Shown here: piece after piece, positions 10,061 to 18,818 of the stretch
Layout of the letters: every line of letters starts with the position of its first letter
Numbering within the stretch: position 1 is the first letter of the stretch
From: Hyphomicrobiales bacterium
GTDB taxonomy: Bacteria > Pseudomonadota > Alphaproteobacteria > Rhizobiales > Rhizobiaceae
Length of the DNA stretch: 64,000 nucleotides
Direction: 5' to 3'
Assembly: GCA_002709005.1 (NCBI GenBank)
Contig: PAPH01000044.1
Span: forward strand, 1-64,000
The notes under the pieces: model-generated
Told to the model about the DNA's origin: nothing
Databases searched by the model: none
Seen by the model: only the letters and a program-made list of their open reading frames with translations
Program-made: the position numbers and the translations under genes

Positions 10061-11339
10061 CTATTCCGTAAAGACGTGCCCGGAGCGCCGTCTTGTCGGC
10101 AAGGTAGGTGTTCGTGAGATACGCCACAACATGCCGGCGATAATATTCAGGGTAGGTCCCGTAGGCTTCGTAGAAGCCCTGTTTATCGAAAATGAAGCGA
10201 CTTACGAAGTCGAAGGGTGAAATCCGCGCGATCAGCCGGTTCACCAGCCACTTGTCTTCATGGGTCGGATCGGCTCGGACCAGAAGCAGCCGGCGGCTCG
10301 GCGCGATCTCGCTCATCCGGATATGCCCGCCCAGTTCGATCATCCTGAGCGCTTCCTGGAAAAACGGATAGAGCCCGTCCTCGGCGATCGTCCGGGCGTT
10401 TCGCTGCATCCATGTCTGCAGCCATACCGCATCGACCCCCGTCAGATCGAGATCCGGCGCCGTCCGGCGAATGAGATCATGCACCGCCATGATACCGCGA
10501 TGAATATAAAGCCCCGACCTCTCCACCCAGGAGGCCTGCGGCAACTCCAGCCGGCCGGTCTTGGCGAGATAGTCGAAAATCCGCTCGTGGTCGGCGATAT
10601 CGATATAGCTCACTTCCCAGGGGCGCGAGCGCCTGAAGCCCGGCGCCTCGCGATCGCAGATCACGGTCATCGCCTTGTCGTCGTGAAACAGAAAGATGCC
10701 GCCGAAATGCGCCGTCCAGTAGGACAAATGCGGGAAAACCAGCTTGTCGGGCACAAGCGGGTTCTGGCGGATGTCGCCCGTCGCCTGGGCGAGTTCCACC
10801 ATCCGGGTGAGCATGTCATCGTCGCGCCAACCGTCCTGCGAGGTTGTCAGCGTGTCGGCCAGCATCCGCAATTCGGTGGCCTTCGACAAAAGTCCGTCGG
10901 CGGAGAGTACCCGGAAGGTGACTTCGTTGATCTTCAAGAGATCCTCGATGTCGTTGACGACGGCGACCGGCTCCTCGATCTCGCCATAGAGCGCATCCTT
11001 GATGGTGACCGCAGAAATTACCCGCCGGTTGCCCTCGAAGAACTCGTGCATCAGTCCGGCCGTGTTGGAAAACTGCGTATGGACGACCGGAAGCTTCTCC
11101 TGCTCGGGGGTGAGGATGATGAAACGACGGTTGACGCCGTTCGGATCGAGATAGGCCTGGTCACCCAGTTCCTCCGCTACTTCCGGAGAATAACCGGTCA
11201 TGTCGATGCGGAAGGATTTCATCTCGGTGGCAGGCAAGCCGAAGGCGATGAGCGCCTTGTTGTAGCGCTCGACGAGATGCGGCGCATCGATCCGAAGCAG
11301 GCTGCCGAAGATCAGGCGTGAGTTTTCAAGGCGCTTCAT
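10038..11339 (-). CDS. DUF6638-like conserved protein of unknown function
   Basis: 433 aa ORF translationally coupled to DUF2333 gene; family name from recall. Confidence 0.6.
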   Translation of the reverse strand: MKRLENSRLIFGSLLRIDAPHLVERYNKALIAFGLPATEMKSFRIDMTGYSPEVAEELGDQAYLDPNGVNRRFIILTPEQEKLPVVHTQFSNTAGLMHEFFEGNRRVISAVTIKDALYGEIEEPVAVVNDIEDLLKINEVTFRVLSADGLLSKATELRMLADTLTTSQDGWRDDDMLTRMVELAQATGDIRQNPLVPDKLVFPHLSYWTAHFGGIFLFHDDKAMTVICDREAPGFRRSRPWEVSYIDIADHERIFDYLAKTGRLELPQASWVERSGLYIHRGIMAVHDLIRRTAPDLDLTGVDAVWLQTWMQRNARTIAEDGLYPFFQEALRMIELGGHIRMSEIAPSRRLLLVRADPTHEDKWLVNRLIARISPFDFVSRFIFDKQGFYEAYGTYPEYYRRHVVAYLTNTYLADKTALRARLYGIDGARDDA

Positions 11340-11425
11340 ATGCGCAAAGCCCCGCTATTGACGGTAGACGCCCGCCTATTCCAGGCACGCCTGGATGATC
11401 GAACGCATTTGGAAGGGCACTCAAA

Positions 11426-11662
11426 CTATGCTTCCTCGATCATCTCACGTACCGTTTTTTGCCCAGGCGTGTGAGCGGTGGCTTCCTCTTGCCGCTTTTC
11501 TATCGCCTCGCGCTCCTTTTTCTCATCCGATATGTCATCGGCATGGACGATCTTGGCGATGACTTTTCCCTTTCGGGTGATAAATATCTCTTCCCCGCCT
11601 GCCGCCATTTCCAGCAGCCCGCTCCATTGTTTGCGCGCTTCACTCACACCATAGCTCTTCAT
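11426..11662 (-). CDS. Type II toxin-antitoxin system antitoxin, Phd/YefM-like, apparently orphan
   Basis: MKSYGVSEARKQWSGLLEMAAGGEEIFITRKGKVIAKIV fold; internal ATG at 11662 preceded by GGGGGAC. Confidence 0.75.
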   Translation of the reverse strand: MKSYGVSEARKQWSGLLEMAAGGEEIFITRKGKVIAKIVHADDISDEKKEREAIEKRQEEATAHTPGQKTVREMIEEA

Positions 11663-11734
11663 TGGTCGTCCCCCGGCGATACCCAGACTACGGGTCGAGA
11701 ATAACATGTACCTGATGGGCGCCAACCGGCGCCC

Positions 11735-13651
11735 TTAGCCGTTCCAACGCCCCTCGCCCTTCATCACTTCGATCTCGCGGATCGCCCGCTCGCGCTGTCG
11801 CTCCCGGCGGATGATATCGGTGACCGCAGCATCGTCGGCCCGGTCGGTATAGCGGAATTCGGAATCGGCGTAGCGGTTGATCTCCTGCATCACCATGTCG
11901 ATGGTGAAAGGCTCGCGCAGCTCGGAAATCATCTCGAGCTTCTCGTCATAGGGCTTGCGCAGGAAGGGTTCGGGCGTTTCGAACCATTCGTCCGGCAGAT
12001 CGAAATCCATCGCCCGCATCTTGATCGCATCGGTGATGTTCTTGATCGCCCGGCCGGTAAACCGCGGCTCCGCCTGTTTGATCATGTGCAGGTAGACACC
12101 GATGTCACGCAATGTCTTCGGCGCGCCATTGGCCTTCTCGTACCGCTCCCATACCGCCGCAAGCCCCGCCTCGTCGGGGCGCGAATGATCCTCATAGGCC
12201 GACTTCACGGCCCGCTTGATCTCCTGCCCGGCATAAAGATCGTGCGCGCCGAGCGGGATCTCGTGGTTCTTGCCCGCAAGCAGCGCGAAGATGTCGATAT
12301 AGTCGGCTTCCGACCGCGGCCCGTCGATCAGCCAGCGGGCGCCGGCGCGCTGTCTCAACGCGTCGTCGACATTTTCGGGATAGTTCGAGAACATGCCAAA
12401 AGTGCAGTTGCCGCGCACGATTGTGGTCGCGCCGGCAAAGGCTTCCATCAGCACCGCCGTGACCTCCTGCTGGCCCGACGAGGCGCGGTCGTCGGACCGC
12501 TTTGCCGCCACCTGGTCGATGTCGTCGATCGTGCCGAAGCCGATGGCGCGCGGGTTGACTACCGTGTCGATGAACGCCTTGCAGTTCTGCCCCGACTTGC
12601 CCTGGTACGAGGATATCTGGTCGACGCCGAAATTCTCGTAGTGAAAGGGATAGCCCGCGACCTGGCAGTAGTCGTTGATCAAGCCGGCCATCATCTGGAT
12701 CAGGATCGTCTTGCCGGTGCCCGGCGCGCCGTCGCCGATGAAGGTGAAGAGAAAGCCGCCCAGCTCCACGAACGGGTTCATCTGCCGCTCGAAATCATAG
12801 GCAACGATCATCCGCGACAGCCGCATCGCCTGGTGCTTGGCGAGGTGGTTGCCGACGATCTCGTGAGGTTTCTTGAAGCTCATCGCCAGCGGCTTGCGGC
12901 GCTGTCCCGGCGCGACCTCGAACCCATCGAGCGTGAAATTGTCGCTTTCGAGACGGATATGCGACTGCGCGAAGGTCGAAAGCGCGTTGAAGCGCGCGAT
13001 CCGCGCCAGCAGCGCCTCGATCGCCTCGCGTGCGAAAGCCCGCGCCCGCGCCGTCATCGCAGCCGCATCCGGCGCGCCGGAAACCGCGCCGTCCAGTCCG
13101 GCGACCAGCGATTTCAGCGCGTCCTGCGGCGTATCGAACTCGATCTTCGGCTCGCCGGTGTCGTCGGCGGGTTCGCTTTCACCATCGAGCGTCTGCAACA
13201 GATAGGCGGCAAAGGTGAAGGCAGCAACATAACTCGAGGCAGCCAGGAGATCGCGAAAACGCTGCGCTTCCTCGCCCTGCAACGGCGCGCCGAGATTGCG
13301 GGCCTTCAGATCCTCGAGATCGGTCTGCCTAGCATAGCTGTCGGCAACCGCCAGCGCCACCGCGATCCCGCGCCGGGCGCGATAAAGAAGCGCATGCTGC
13401 GGGATCGACAGCATCGTATCCAGTGGCGGCAGGTTGGCGATGGACTTCGCAAGTTCCACTTCCCTGGACCGCCGCATGCCGCCGGTCGAGACAGTGGAGA
13501 CGAAGCGCCGCCCTGTCCCTGCAAGCGCTGTTTTCGACGATCCGTCGTCGGCAGTGACGACCACGATCCTCGTCACCATCTGTTGCGCGGTGGCCCGGTG
13601 GGTTTCGATATCGTCCTCGGAAAGCGTCGTCAGTCCTGCGGTCTGGCTCAT
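11735..13651 (-). CDS. AAA+ family ATPase of unknown function
   Basis: 638 aa; Walker A GDGAPGTGKT, Walker B-like AIGFGTIDDID, sensor/arginine-finger-like SNYPENVDDALRQR. Confidence 0.85.
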   Translation of the reverse strand: MSQTAGLTTLSEDDIETHRATAQQMVTRIVVVTADDGSSKTALAGTGRRFVSTVSTGGMRRSREVELAKSIANLPPLDTMLSIPQHALLYRARRGIAVALAVADSYARQTDLEDLKARNLGAPLQGEEAQRFRDLLAASSYVAAFTFAAYLLQTLDGESEPADDTGEPKIEFDTPQDALKSLVAGLDGAVSGAPDAAAMTARARAFAREAIEALLARIARFNALSTFAQSHIRLESDNFTLDGFEVAPGQRRKPLAMSFKKPHEIVGNHLAKHQAMRLSRMIVAYDFERQMNPFVELGGFLFTFIGDGAPGTGKTILIQMMAGLINDYCQVAGYPFHYENFGVDQISSYQGKSGQNCKAFIDTVVNPRAIGFGTIDDIDQVAAKRSDDRASSGQQEVTAVLMEAFAGATTIVRGNCTFGMFSNYPENVDDALRQRAGARWLIDGPRSEADYIDIFALLAGKNHEIPLGAHDLYAGQEIKRAVKSAYEDHSRPDEAGLAAVWERYEKANGAPKTLRDIGVYLHMIKQAEPRFTGRAIKNITDAIKMRAMDFDLPDEWFETPEPFLRKPYDEKLEMISELREPFTIDMVMQEINRYADSEFRYTDRADDAAVTDIIRRERQRERAIREIEVMKGEGRWNG

Positions 13652-13655
13652 CGCG

Positions 13656-14837
13656 TCAAACCTCCGTAATCACCTGGTTACCCGAAATCACGTGCACGCG
13701 GTAATCGGCGAACACGCGCTCCGCCTCGCCTTCCGCGTAAAGCGCCTGAAAGGCGTCGTGCGGGACCAGCGCGTGTTTCTCGTAGCCGCTGACGCCTTGC
13801 CGGACGGCCTCCAGATCGTCGGTATCGATGTGAAACTCTTCCGCAGCCGGCGTCGAGCTCCAAAGCCCCTTCTTGGCGGGCCGCTCGGCCTTCGAGAACA
13901 CCTCCTGGATCGTCCACGTCAGCACCCAGCCGTTTTCCGGATTGCGCACCCGCGACAGGATCTCGTTCACGCGGCCCGAATTCTCGGTGATGCCCGCCGA
14001 ATAGAACGGACCGAGCACAATGCGCCGCAACTGCTTGGGATGAAGCTCGGGAAACTCCGCATCGATGGTCTGGGCAATCGTGACCGGCGAGAGCGAATAG
14101 GCGCCGTTGCGTTCGACGCAGGCATCGAAGGCGCGCGCCAGTTCGGGATTGAGAAGCCCGCCGACCGGAAGCGGTATCCGCACTTTCGGATCGAGCTTTC
14201 CGCCATCGGTGACCAGCATGTCGCGCAACCGCTCCGTGGAATCCTCGATGGTCGCCATGTAGACCATCGGCAGGATCTGGCTGCCGTCGAACACGCCCCA
14301 GTGCACCACGTAATAGGGGCGCATGGTCTTCGGGTTGACCGAGACCTTGATCGTTTCGGGCAGCACAAATGGCCCGAAAGGCTCGCCCCCCAGCACGCCT
14401 TCGAGATAGAGCCGCTCGGCCATCTGCGTCTGCAGCTTGTCGGGAAACGCCTTGTGGCGCAGGATGAAGTCGGCCATCTCGGCCTTGATCGCGTCGGGAT
14501 CGGGAATGGAAGCCAGCCGTTCTTCGGCCGTCTCGCGATCGTTTTGAAGCTCCAGCACGCTCTGGAAGACCGGATAACCGCTCTCGGCGCGGTTGATCCG
14601 GAAGCGCTCCATGAAAGCGACCCGGTTCTCCCAGGCCGAAAAGCTCGCTTCCAGCCGATTGACGTAGCCCGCCACGACCTGCCCGACGATGCCGTGACCG
14701 TAAAGCGGCGAGTCGTCGTGGGCGAGATAGATCCGCAGGCCTTTCAACGCCGACCGCATCGCCGCGAAATAGGCTTCGACCGGATGGTGGACGGGATCGG
14801 CGGTCATGCCGTCGCTCTCCGGAACCGTCGTGACCAT
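13656..14837 (-). CDS. Conserved hypothetical protein
   Basis: 393 aa, 4-bp gap to both neighbours in the operon; no family recognised. Confidence 0.75.
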   Translation of the reverse strand: MVTTVPESDGMTADPVHHPVEAYFAAMRSALKGLRIYLAHDDSPLYGHGIVGQVVAGYVNRLEASFSAWENRVAFMERFRINRAESGYPVFQSVLELQNDRETAEERLASIPDPDAIKAEMADFILRHKAFPDKLQTQMAERLYLEGVLGGEPFGPFVLPETIKVSVNPKTMRPYYVVHWGVFDGSQILPMVYMATIEDSTERLRDMLVTDGGKLDPKVRIPLPVGGLLNPELARAFDACVERNGAYSLSPVTIAQTIDAEFPELHPKQLRRIVLGPFYSAGITENSGRVNEILSRVRNPENGWVLTWTIQEVFSKAERPAKKGLWSSTPAAEEFHIDTDDLEAVRQGVSGYEKHALVPHDAFQALYAEGEAERVFADYRVHVISGNQVITEV

Positions 14838-14840
14838 GTT

Positions 14841-15926
14841 CTACTGAACGTACTTAGCCGCGTTGTGCTTCTCCATCACATCGGCGAACCGCCGCTGGAA
14901 GGCATCGTCGGCGAGCTTCTTGCGTCGCTGGATATCCTGCGTCGAAAGCATGTTCTTCTCGTGCATTTCGAGAAGGTCACCGATGTGCTTCTGCGCGGCC
15001 GCCCCAATGCCGGCCATGGTCTCCTCGGCGGCCGTATCCACCTTCGAACCAAGCGTATTGATCTTGTGCGCCACATCCTGCTGCGCGGCCGTTTTCAACG
15101 AATCCTCAAGCGACTTGTAGAGAACGATGCGCTGTTCGGTATCGATGGAAAGCTTGTTGATCAGCGTCGACTGCGCGGCGATCTGGTTGTTGAGCGAGTC
15201 GACAAAGGTCTGGAACATGGAGGTGTAGCGCTCGAGCGTCTGGCTCTCGGCGAGAAGCTCCTGCTCCTTGGCCTGCTTCTCGTTATATTCGGTAGCGAGC
15301 GCCGCGCGCTCGGATTCGAGATCGGCGCGCGTCTTCTGGTCGGTCGAGGCGGCAATGCGGTTCTCGACATCGAGCAGCATGGGGTTGAGTTCCTCGATGC
15401 GCGCCTGGGTTTCCTCCAGCCGCGCCATCGTCGCCTTACGCCGCTCGATCACCTTGACGAGGCTTTCCTCCGAGGTCTTGTAGCGAGCCTCGAGAACGTT
15501 CTTCTGTTCCTTCAGAATGCCGACGATCGTGTCCGACTTGGCGAGCAACTCCTGCAGGTTTCCGGCAAGCGACATGTTGCGCACCCGGTCCGTGCGCATG
15601 CGCTGGGCGCGGGATTTCGAGAAGATCGAGACGAAATTCTCCCATCCGGAATACCCCTTCATGCTCTCGAACTCGGCGCCGAACACGTTGGTTGCATCCT
15701 CGAGCCCGATGATGAGATCCGCGATGTTGGCTTCCATCACCTTCTGTTGCTTTAGCACGTCCTCGATCCGGGCATTCTCGATGTCGAATTCGGCGTCACC
15801 GACCGCCTTGTCGGAATCTGAGAGCTTTTCGAGAACGACACCCGATTGCTCGAGCTTGGTGCGCATGTCCGCGACCGTCTTGCGTGTGCGCTGAATTTCG
15901 CTGTCGAAATTGGATATGCTCGCCAT
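14841..15926 (-). CDS. Coiled-coil protein (remotely TelA-like)
   Basis: 361 aa from MASISNFDSEIQRTRK (ATG at 15926, GGAGAG upstream); heptad-rich, no TM or signal peptide. Confidence 0.75.
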   Translation of the reverse strand: MASISNFDSEIQRTRKTVADMRTKLEQSGVVLEKLSDSDKAVGDAEFDIENARIEDVLKQQKVMEANIADLIIGLEDATNVFGAEFESMKGYSGWENFVSIFSKSRAQRMRTDRVRNMSLAGNLQELLAKSDTIVGILKEQKNVLEARYKTSEESLVKVIERRKATMARLEETQARIEELNPMLLDVENRIAASTDQKTRADLESERAALATEYNEKQAKEQELLAESQTLERYTSMFQTFVDSLNNQIAAQSTLINKLSIDTEQRIVLYKSLEDSLKTAAQQDVAHKINTLGSKVDTAAEETMAGIGAAAQKHIGDLLEMHEKNMLSTQDIQRRKKLADDAFQRRFADVMEKHNAAKYVQ

Positions 15927-16022
15927 GGCTGACTGCCACCTCTCTCCTTGTGGTGCCGGCTGCACCGAAACCCCGCTGATTTCGTACACCAGCCGGAGAC
16001 ATATGGTAAGCCGAACGGCCAG

Positions 16023-16050
16023 AAAAAAGCCGCCCGGCGAGGGCGGCTTT
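16023..16050 (-). terminator. Terminator of cytochrome c gene
   Basis: Minus strand AAAGCCGCCC-tcgcc-GGGCGGCTTTTTT. Confidence 0.8.
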
Positions 16051-16079
16051 CATGGCGGTACCGGTGGGGTGAGGTTCAC

Positions 16080-16475
16080 TCACTCCGCTGCGGCCGGATC
16101 CTTGAGATAGGCGATGACGTTGGCGACGTCCTCGTCCTTCTTCAACCCGACGAAAGCCATCTTGGTCTTCGGCACGACCGCCTTCGGCTTGTGCAGATAA
16201 TCAGCCAGCGCTTCCTCGGTCCATTCGGGAACCTCGGCGGCGTGTTCTTCCATCGCCTTGGAGTACTTGTAGTCCTCGACCGAGGCGACCGGGCGGCCGA
16301 TTATGCCGTCGAGATGCGGGCCAACCTTGTTCTTGCCGTCAACGGCGTGACAGGCGGCGCATTTCTTGAACACCTTGGCGCCCGCGACGGGGTCGCCGTC
16401 GGCGTGTGCCGCACTGGCGGCCAGCAGTCCGCTGACAAGCGCCACTCCGGCAAGGCGGATTTTAGAATAGAACAT
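16080..16475 (-). CDS. Cytochrome c family protein (class I)
   Basis: 131 aa; signal peptide and KKCAACHAVDGKNKVGPHLDGIIGRP; distal Met in PKTKMAFVGLK. Confidence 0.93.
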   Translation of the reverse strand: MFYSKIRLAGVALVSGLLAASAAHADGDPVAGAKVFKKCAACHAVDGKNKVGPHLDGIIGRPVASVEDYKYSKAMEEHAAEVPEWTEEALADYLHKPKAVVPKTKMAFVGLKKDEDVANVIAYLKDPAAAE

Positions 16476-16941
16476 TACGTCCTCCGTAACAGACAGTTGT
16501 GGCGGGTAAGCCTCTTCTGTCCTACCCCGTCTTCAAACGCAAGAAATCGGCGGTATGTGGAATGGTCCATCCGGCAAAAAAGCCGGAAAAGGGCAATATG
16601 TCGCGGAACCGGCGCGATGAGCGGCCGTTTTCCTTCACTTCGCCCGTCAGGTGTCCCGGTGGCGCATCCCCCCGGCAGCTTGAAGGAGATCCGGCCGCAG
16701 CAGCGCCGACAAGTTGAAAAGAGTTTTGACGTTGGATTTCGCTCGTCTGACAACCCGTAAGTCTCCTGCCAACGCCAATCCCGGGCCGGAAAAACCATCG
16801 GGGCCACCCCTTTCAACAGCTTGCTTGGGTCTGCTACGTACGCGTCCGTACCCGCACGGGGCGCAATTTGGACGATTACCTGCTTGAGTTTGAATCGTTT
16901 CAGTGCTTGTTTTTTCTTAATCAACCAGGGAGACATCTCAT

Positions 16942-17877
16942 ATGAAAAGAACCATCGCTCTCGCCGTGGCGCTCGCCGCCGGCACGGCTACCGCATTCGC
17001 CGCCGAGCCGGACAGCTGCAAAACGGTCCGCTTCTCGGACGTCGGCTGGACCGACATCACAGCGACCACCGCAACCGCGACCGTGGTCCTCGACGCCCTC
17101 GACTACGACACCGATATCAAGGTTCTCTCCGTGCCGGTGACTTACACCTCGCTGAAGAACAAGGACATCGACGTCTTCCTCGGCAACTGGATGCCGACTA
17201 TGGAGGGCGACATCGCTCCCTACCGTGAAGACGGTTCGGTCGAAACCGTCCGTGAAAACCTGGAAGGCGCGAAGTACACGCTCGCCACCAACGCCAAGGG
17301 CGCCGAGCTCGGCATCAAGTCCTTCGAGGACATCGCCAAGCACAAGGACGAACTCGACGGAAAGATCTACGGCATCGAGCCGGGCAATGACGGCAACCGG
17401 CTCATCCTCGACATGATCTCCGCCGATACCTTCGGCCTCAAGGACTTCGACGTCGTGGAATCTTCCGAACAGGGCATGCTCGCCCAGGTCGCACGTGCCG
17501 AAAAGTCCGACGAGCCGGTGGTCTTCCTCGGCTGGGAACCGCACCCGATGAACGCCAACTTCAAGCTGACCTACCTCTCCGGCGGCGATGACGTGTTCGG
17601 CCCCGATTACGGCGGCGCCACCGTCTACACCAACGTGCGCAAGGGCTACACCTCGGAATGCGCCAATGTCGGCAAGTTCCTCGAGAACCTGAAGTTCACG
17701 CTGGCCATGGAAAACGAGATCATGGGCGCCATCCTCGATGACGGCAAGGATCCGGAAGACGCCGCCGAAGACTGGCTGAAGAAGAACCCTGGCGTGCTCG
17801 ACGAATGGCTCGCAGGCGTGACCACCTTCGACGGTGGCGATGCCATGGCGGCCGTCAAGGACGAACTCGATCTCTGA
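16942..17877 (+). CDS. choX: Choline/glycine betaine ABC transporter substrate-binding protein
   Basis: 311 aa; signal peptide; SDVGWTDITATTATATVVLDALDYDT; followed by betaine permease and ATPase. Confidence 0.9.
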   Translation: MKRTIALAVALAAGTATAFAAEPDSCKTVRFSDVGWTDITATTATATVVLDALDYDTDIKVLSVPVTYTSLKNKDIDVFLGNWMPTMEGDIAPYREDGSVETVRENLEGAKYTLATNAKGAELGIKSFEDIAKHKDELDGKIYGIEPGNDGNRLILDMISADTFGLKDFDVVESSEQGMLAQVARAEKSDEPVVFLGWEPHPMNANFKLTYLSGGDDVFGPDYGGATVYTNVRKGYTSECANVGKFLENLKFTLAMENEIMGAILDDGKDPEDAAEDWLKKNPGVLDEWLAGVTTFDGGDAMAAVKDELDL

Positions 17878-17899
17878 TCGACCGCCCAACCGATTGATG

Positions 17900-17923
17900 C
17901 CGGGCGGCGGTCACGCCGCCCGG
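17900..17923 (+). other. Intercistronic hairpin between choX and choW
   Basis: CCGGGCGGC-ggtcac-GCCGCCCGG, perfect 9-bp stem. Confidence 0.7.
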
Positions 17924-17975
17924 TTTGCATTCCCCACACGAAACCGACCCCAACAACACCGAGAGGTCCCGCCCG

Positions 17976-18818
17976 GTGGAATGGCTTGAAGACCATACGA
18001 TCCCGATAGGCAAATGGTCGGAGGTTTTCGTCGACTGGCTCACCGATGACTTCGGCTGGGTGTTCGACGGCATATCCTTCGTCATCGCCCATCTCGTCGA
18101 CGCCCTGCTCTGGTGTCTCCAGACGCCTCACCCGCTGGTTATAGTGGCAATCTTCTGCGGACTGTCCTGGCTCCTGCGCCGCAAGGCGATGCCCGTGGTT
18201 CTCACCGGCATCGGCCTTCTGTTCATCATCAACCAGGGCTACTGGGAAGAAACCACCGAGACGCTGGCGCTGGTCATCGCCGCCACCAGCGTGTGCATGC
18301 TCATCGGCGTGCCGCTCGGCATCGCCGCAGCCCGCCGCAAGTGGCTTTATTCGATCCTCCGGCCGGTTCTCGACCTCATGCAGACGATCCCCACCTTCGT
18401 CTATCTCATTCCGGCGCTCATCCTCTTCGGTCTCGGCATGGTCCCAGGGCTGATCTCGACCGTGATCTTCGCCATTCCCGCACCCGTCCGCCTCACCCGG
18501 CTGGGCATCGCCGCCACCCCGACCCCGCTCAAGGAGGCGGCGCTCGCCTTCGGAGCGACCAAGAGCCAGGTTCTGACCAAAATCGAATTGCCCTACGCCC
18601 TCCCGCAGATCATGGCCGGCCTGACGCAGACCATCATGCTGTCGCTGTCCATGGTCGTCATCGCCGCCCTCGTCGGCGCCGACGGGCTCGGCGTTCCCGT
18701 GGTGCGCGCGCTCAACACCGTCAACGTCGCCAAGGGCTTCGAGGCGGGCCTCTGCATCGTCATCCTCGCCATCGTGCTTGACCGCATGTTCCGCACCGAA
18801 GGGGAGGACACGCAATGA
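17976..18818 (+). CDS. choW: Choline ABC transporter permease
   Basis: Proline/glycine betaine permease family; likely GTG start at 17976 (MEWLEDHTIPIGKW); ORF open from 17925. Confidence 0.88.
   Translation: MEWLEDHTIPIGKWSEVFVDWLTDDFGWVFDGISFVIAHLVDALLWCLQTPHPLVIVAIFCGLSWLLRRKAMPVVLTGIGLLFIINQGYWEETTETLALVIAATSVCMLIGVPLGIAAARRKWLYSILRPVLDLMQTIPTFVYLIPALILFGLGMVPGLISTVIFAIPAPVRLTRLGIAATPTPLKEAALAFGATKSQVLTKIELPYALPQIMAGLTQTIMLSLSMVVIAALVGADGLGVPVVRALNTVNVAKGFEAGLCIVILAIVLDRMFRTEGEDTQ

Noticed and set aside
11340-11425. Possible toxin partner downstream of the antitoxin
   Set aside because: Only 86 bp, with in-frame stops and no toxin motif in any frame
13434-15755. 773-aa plus-strand ORF
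   Set aside because: Antisense shadow of the AAA+/393-aa/coiled-coil genes; low-complexity R/H/D-rich translation typical of high-GC antisense frames
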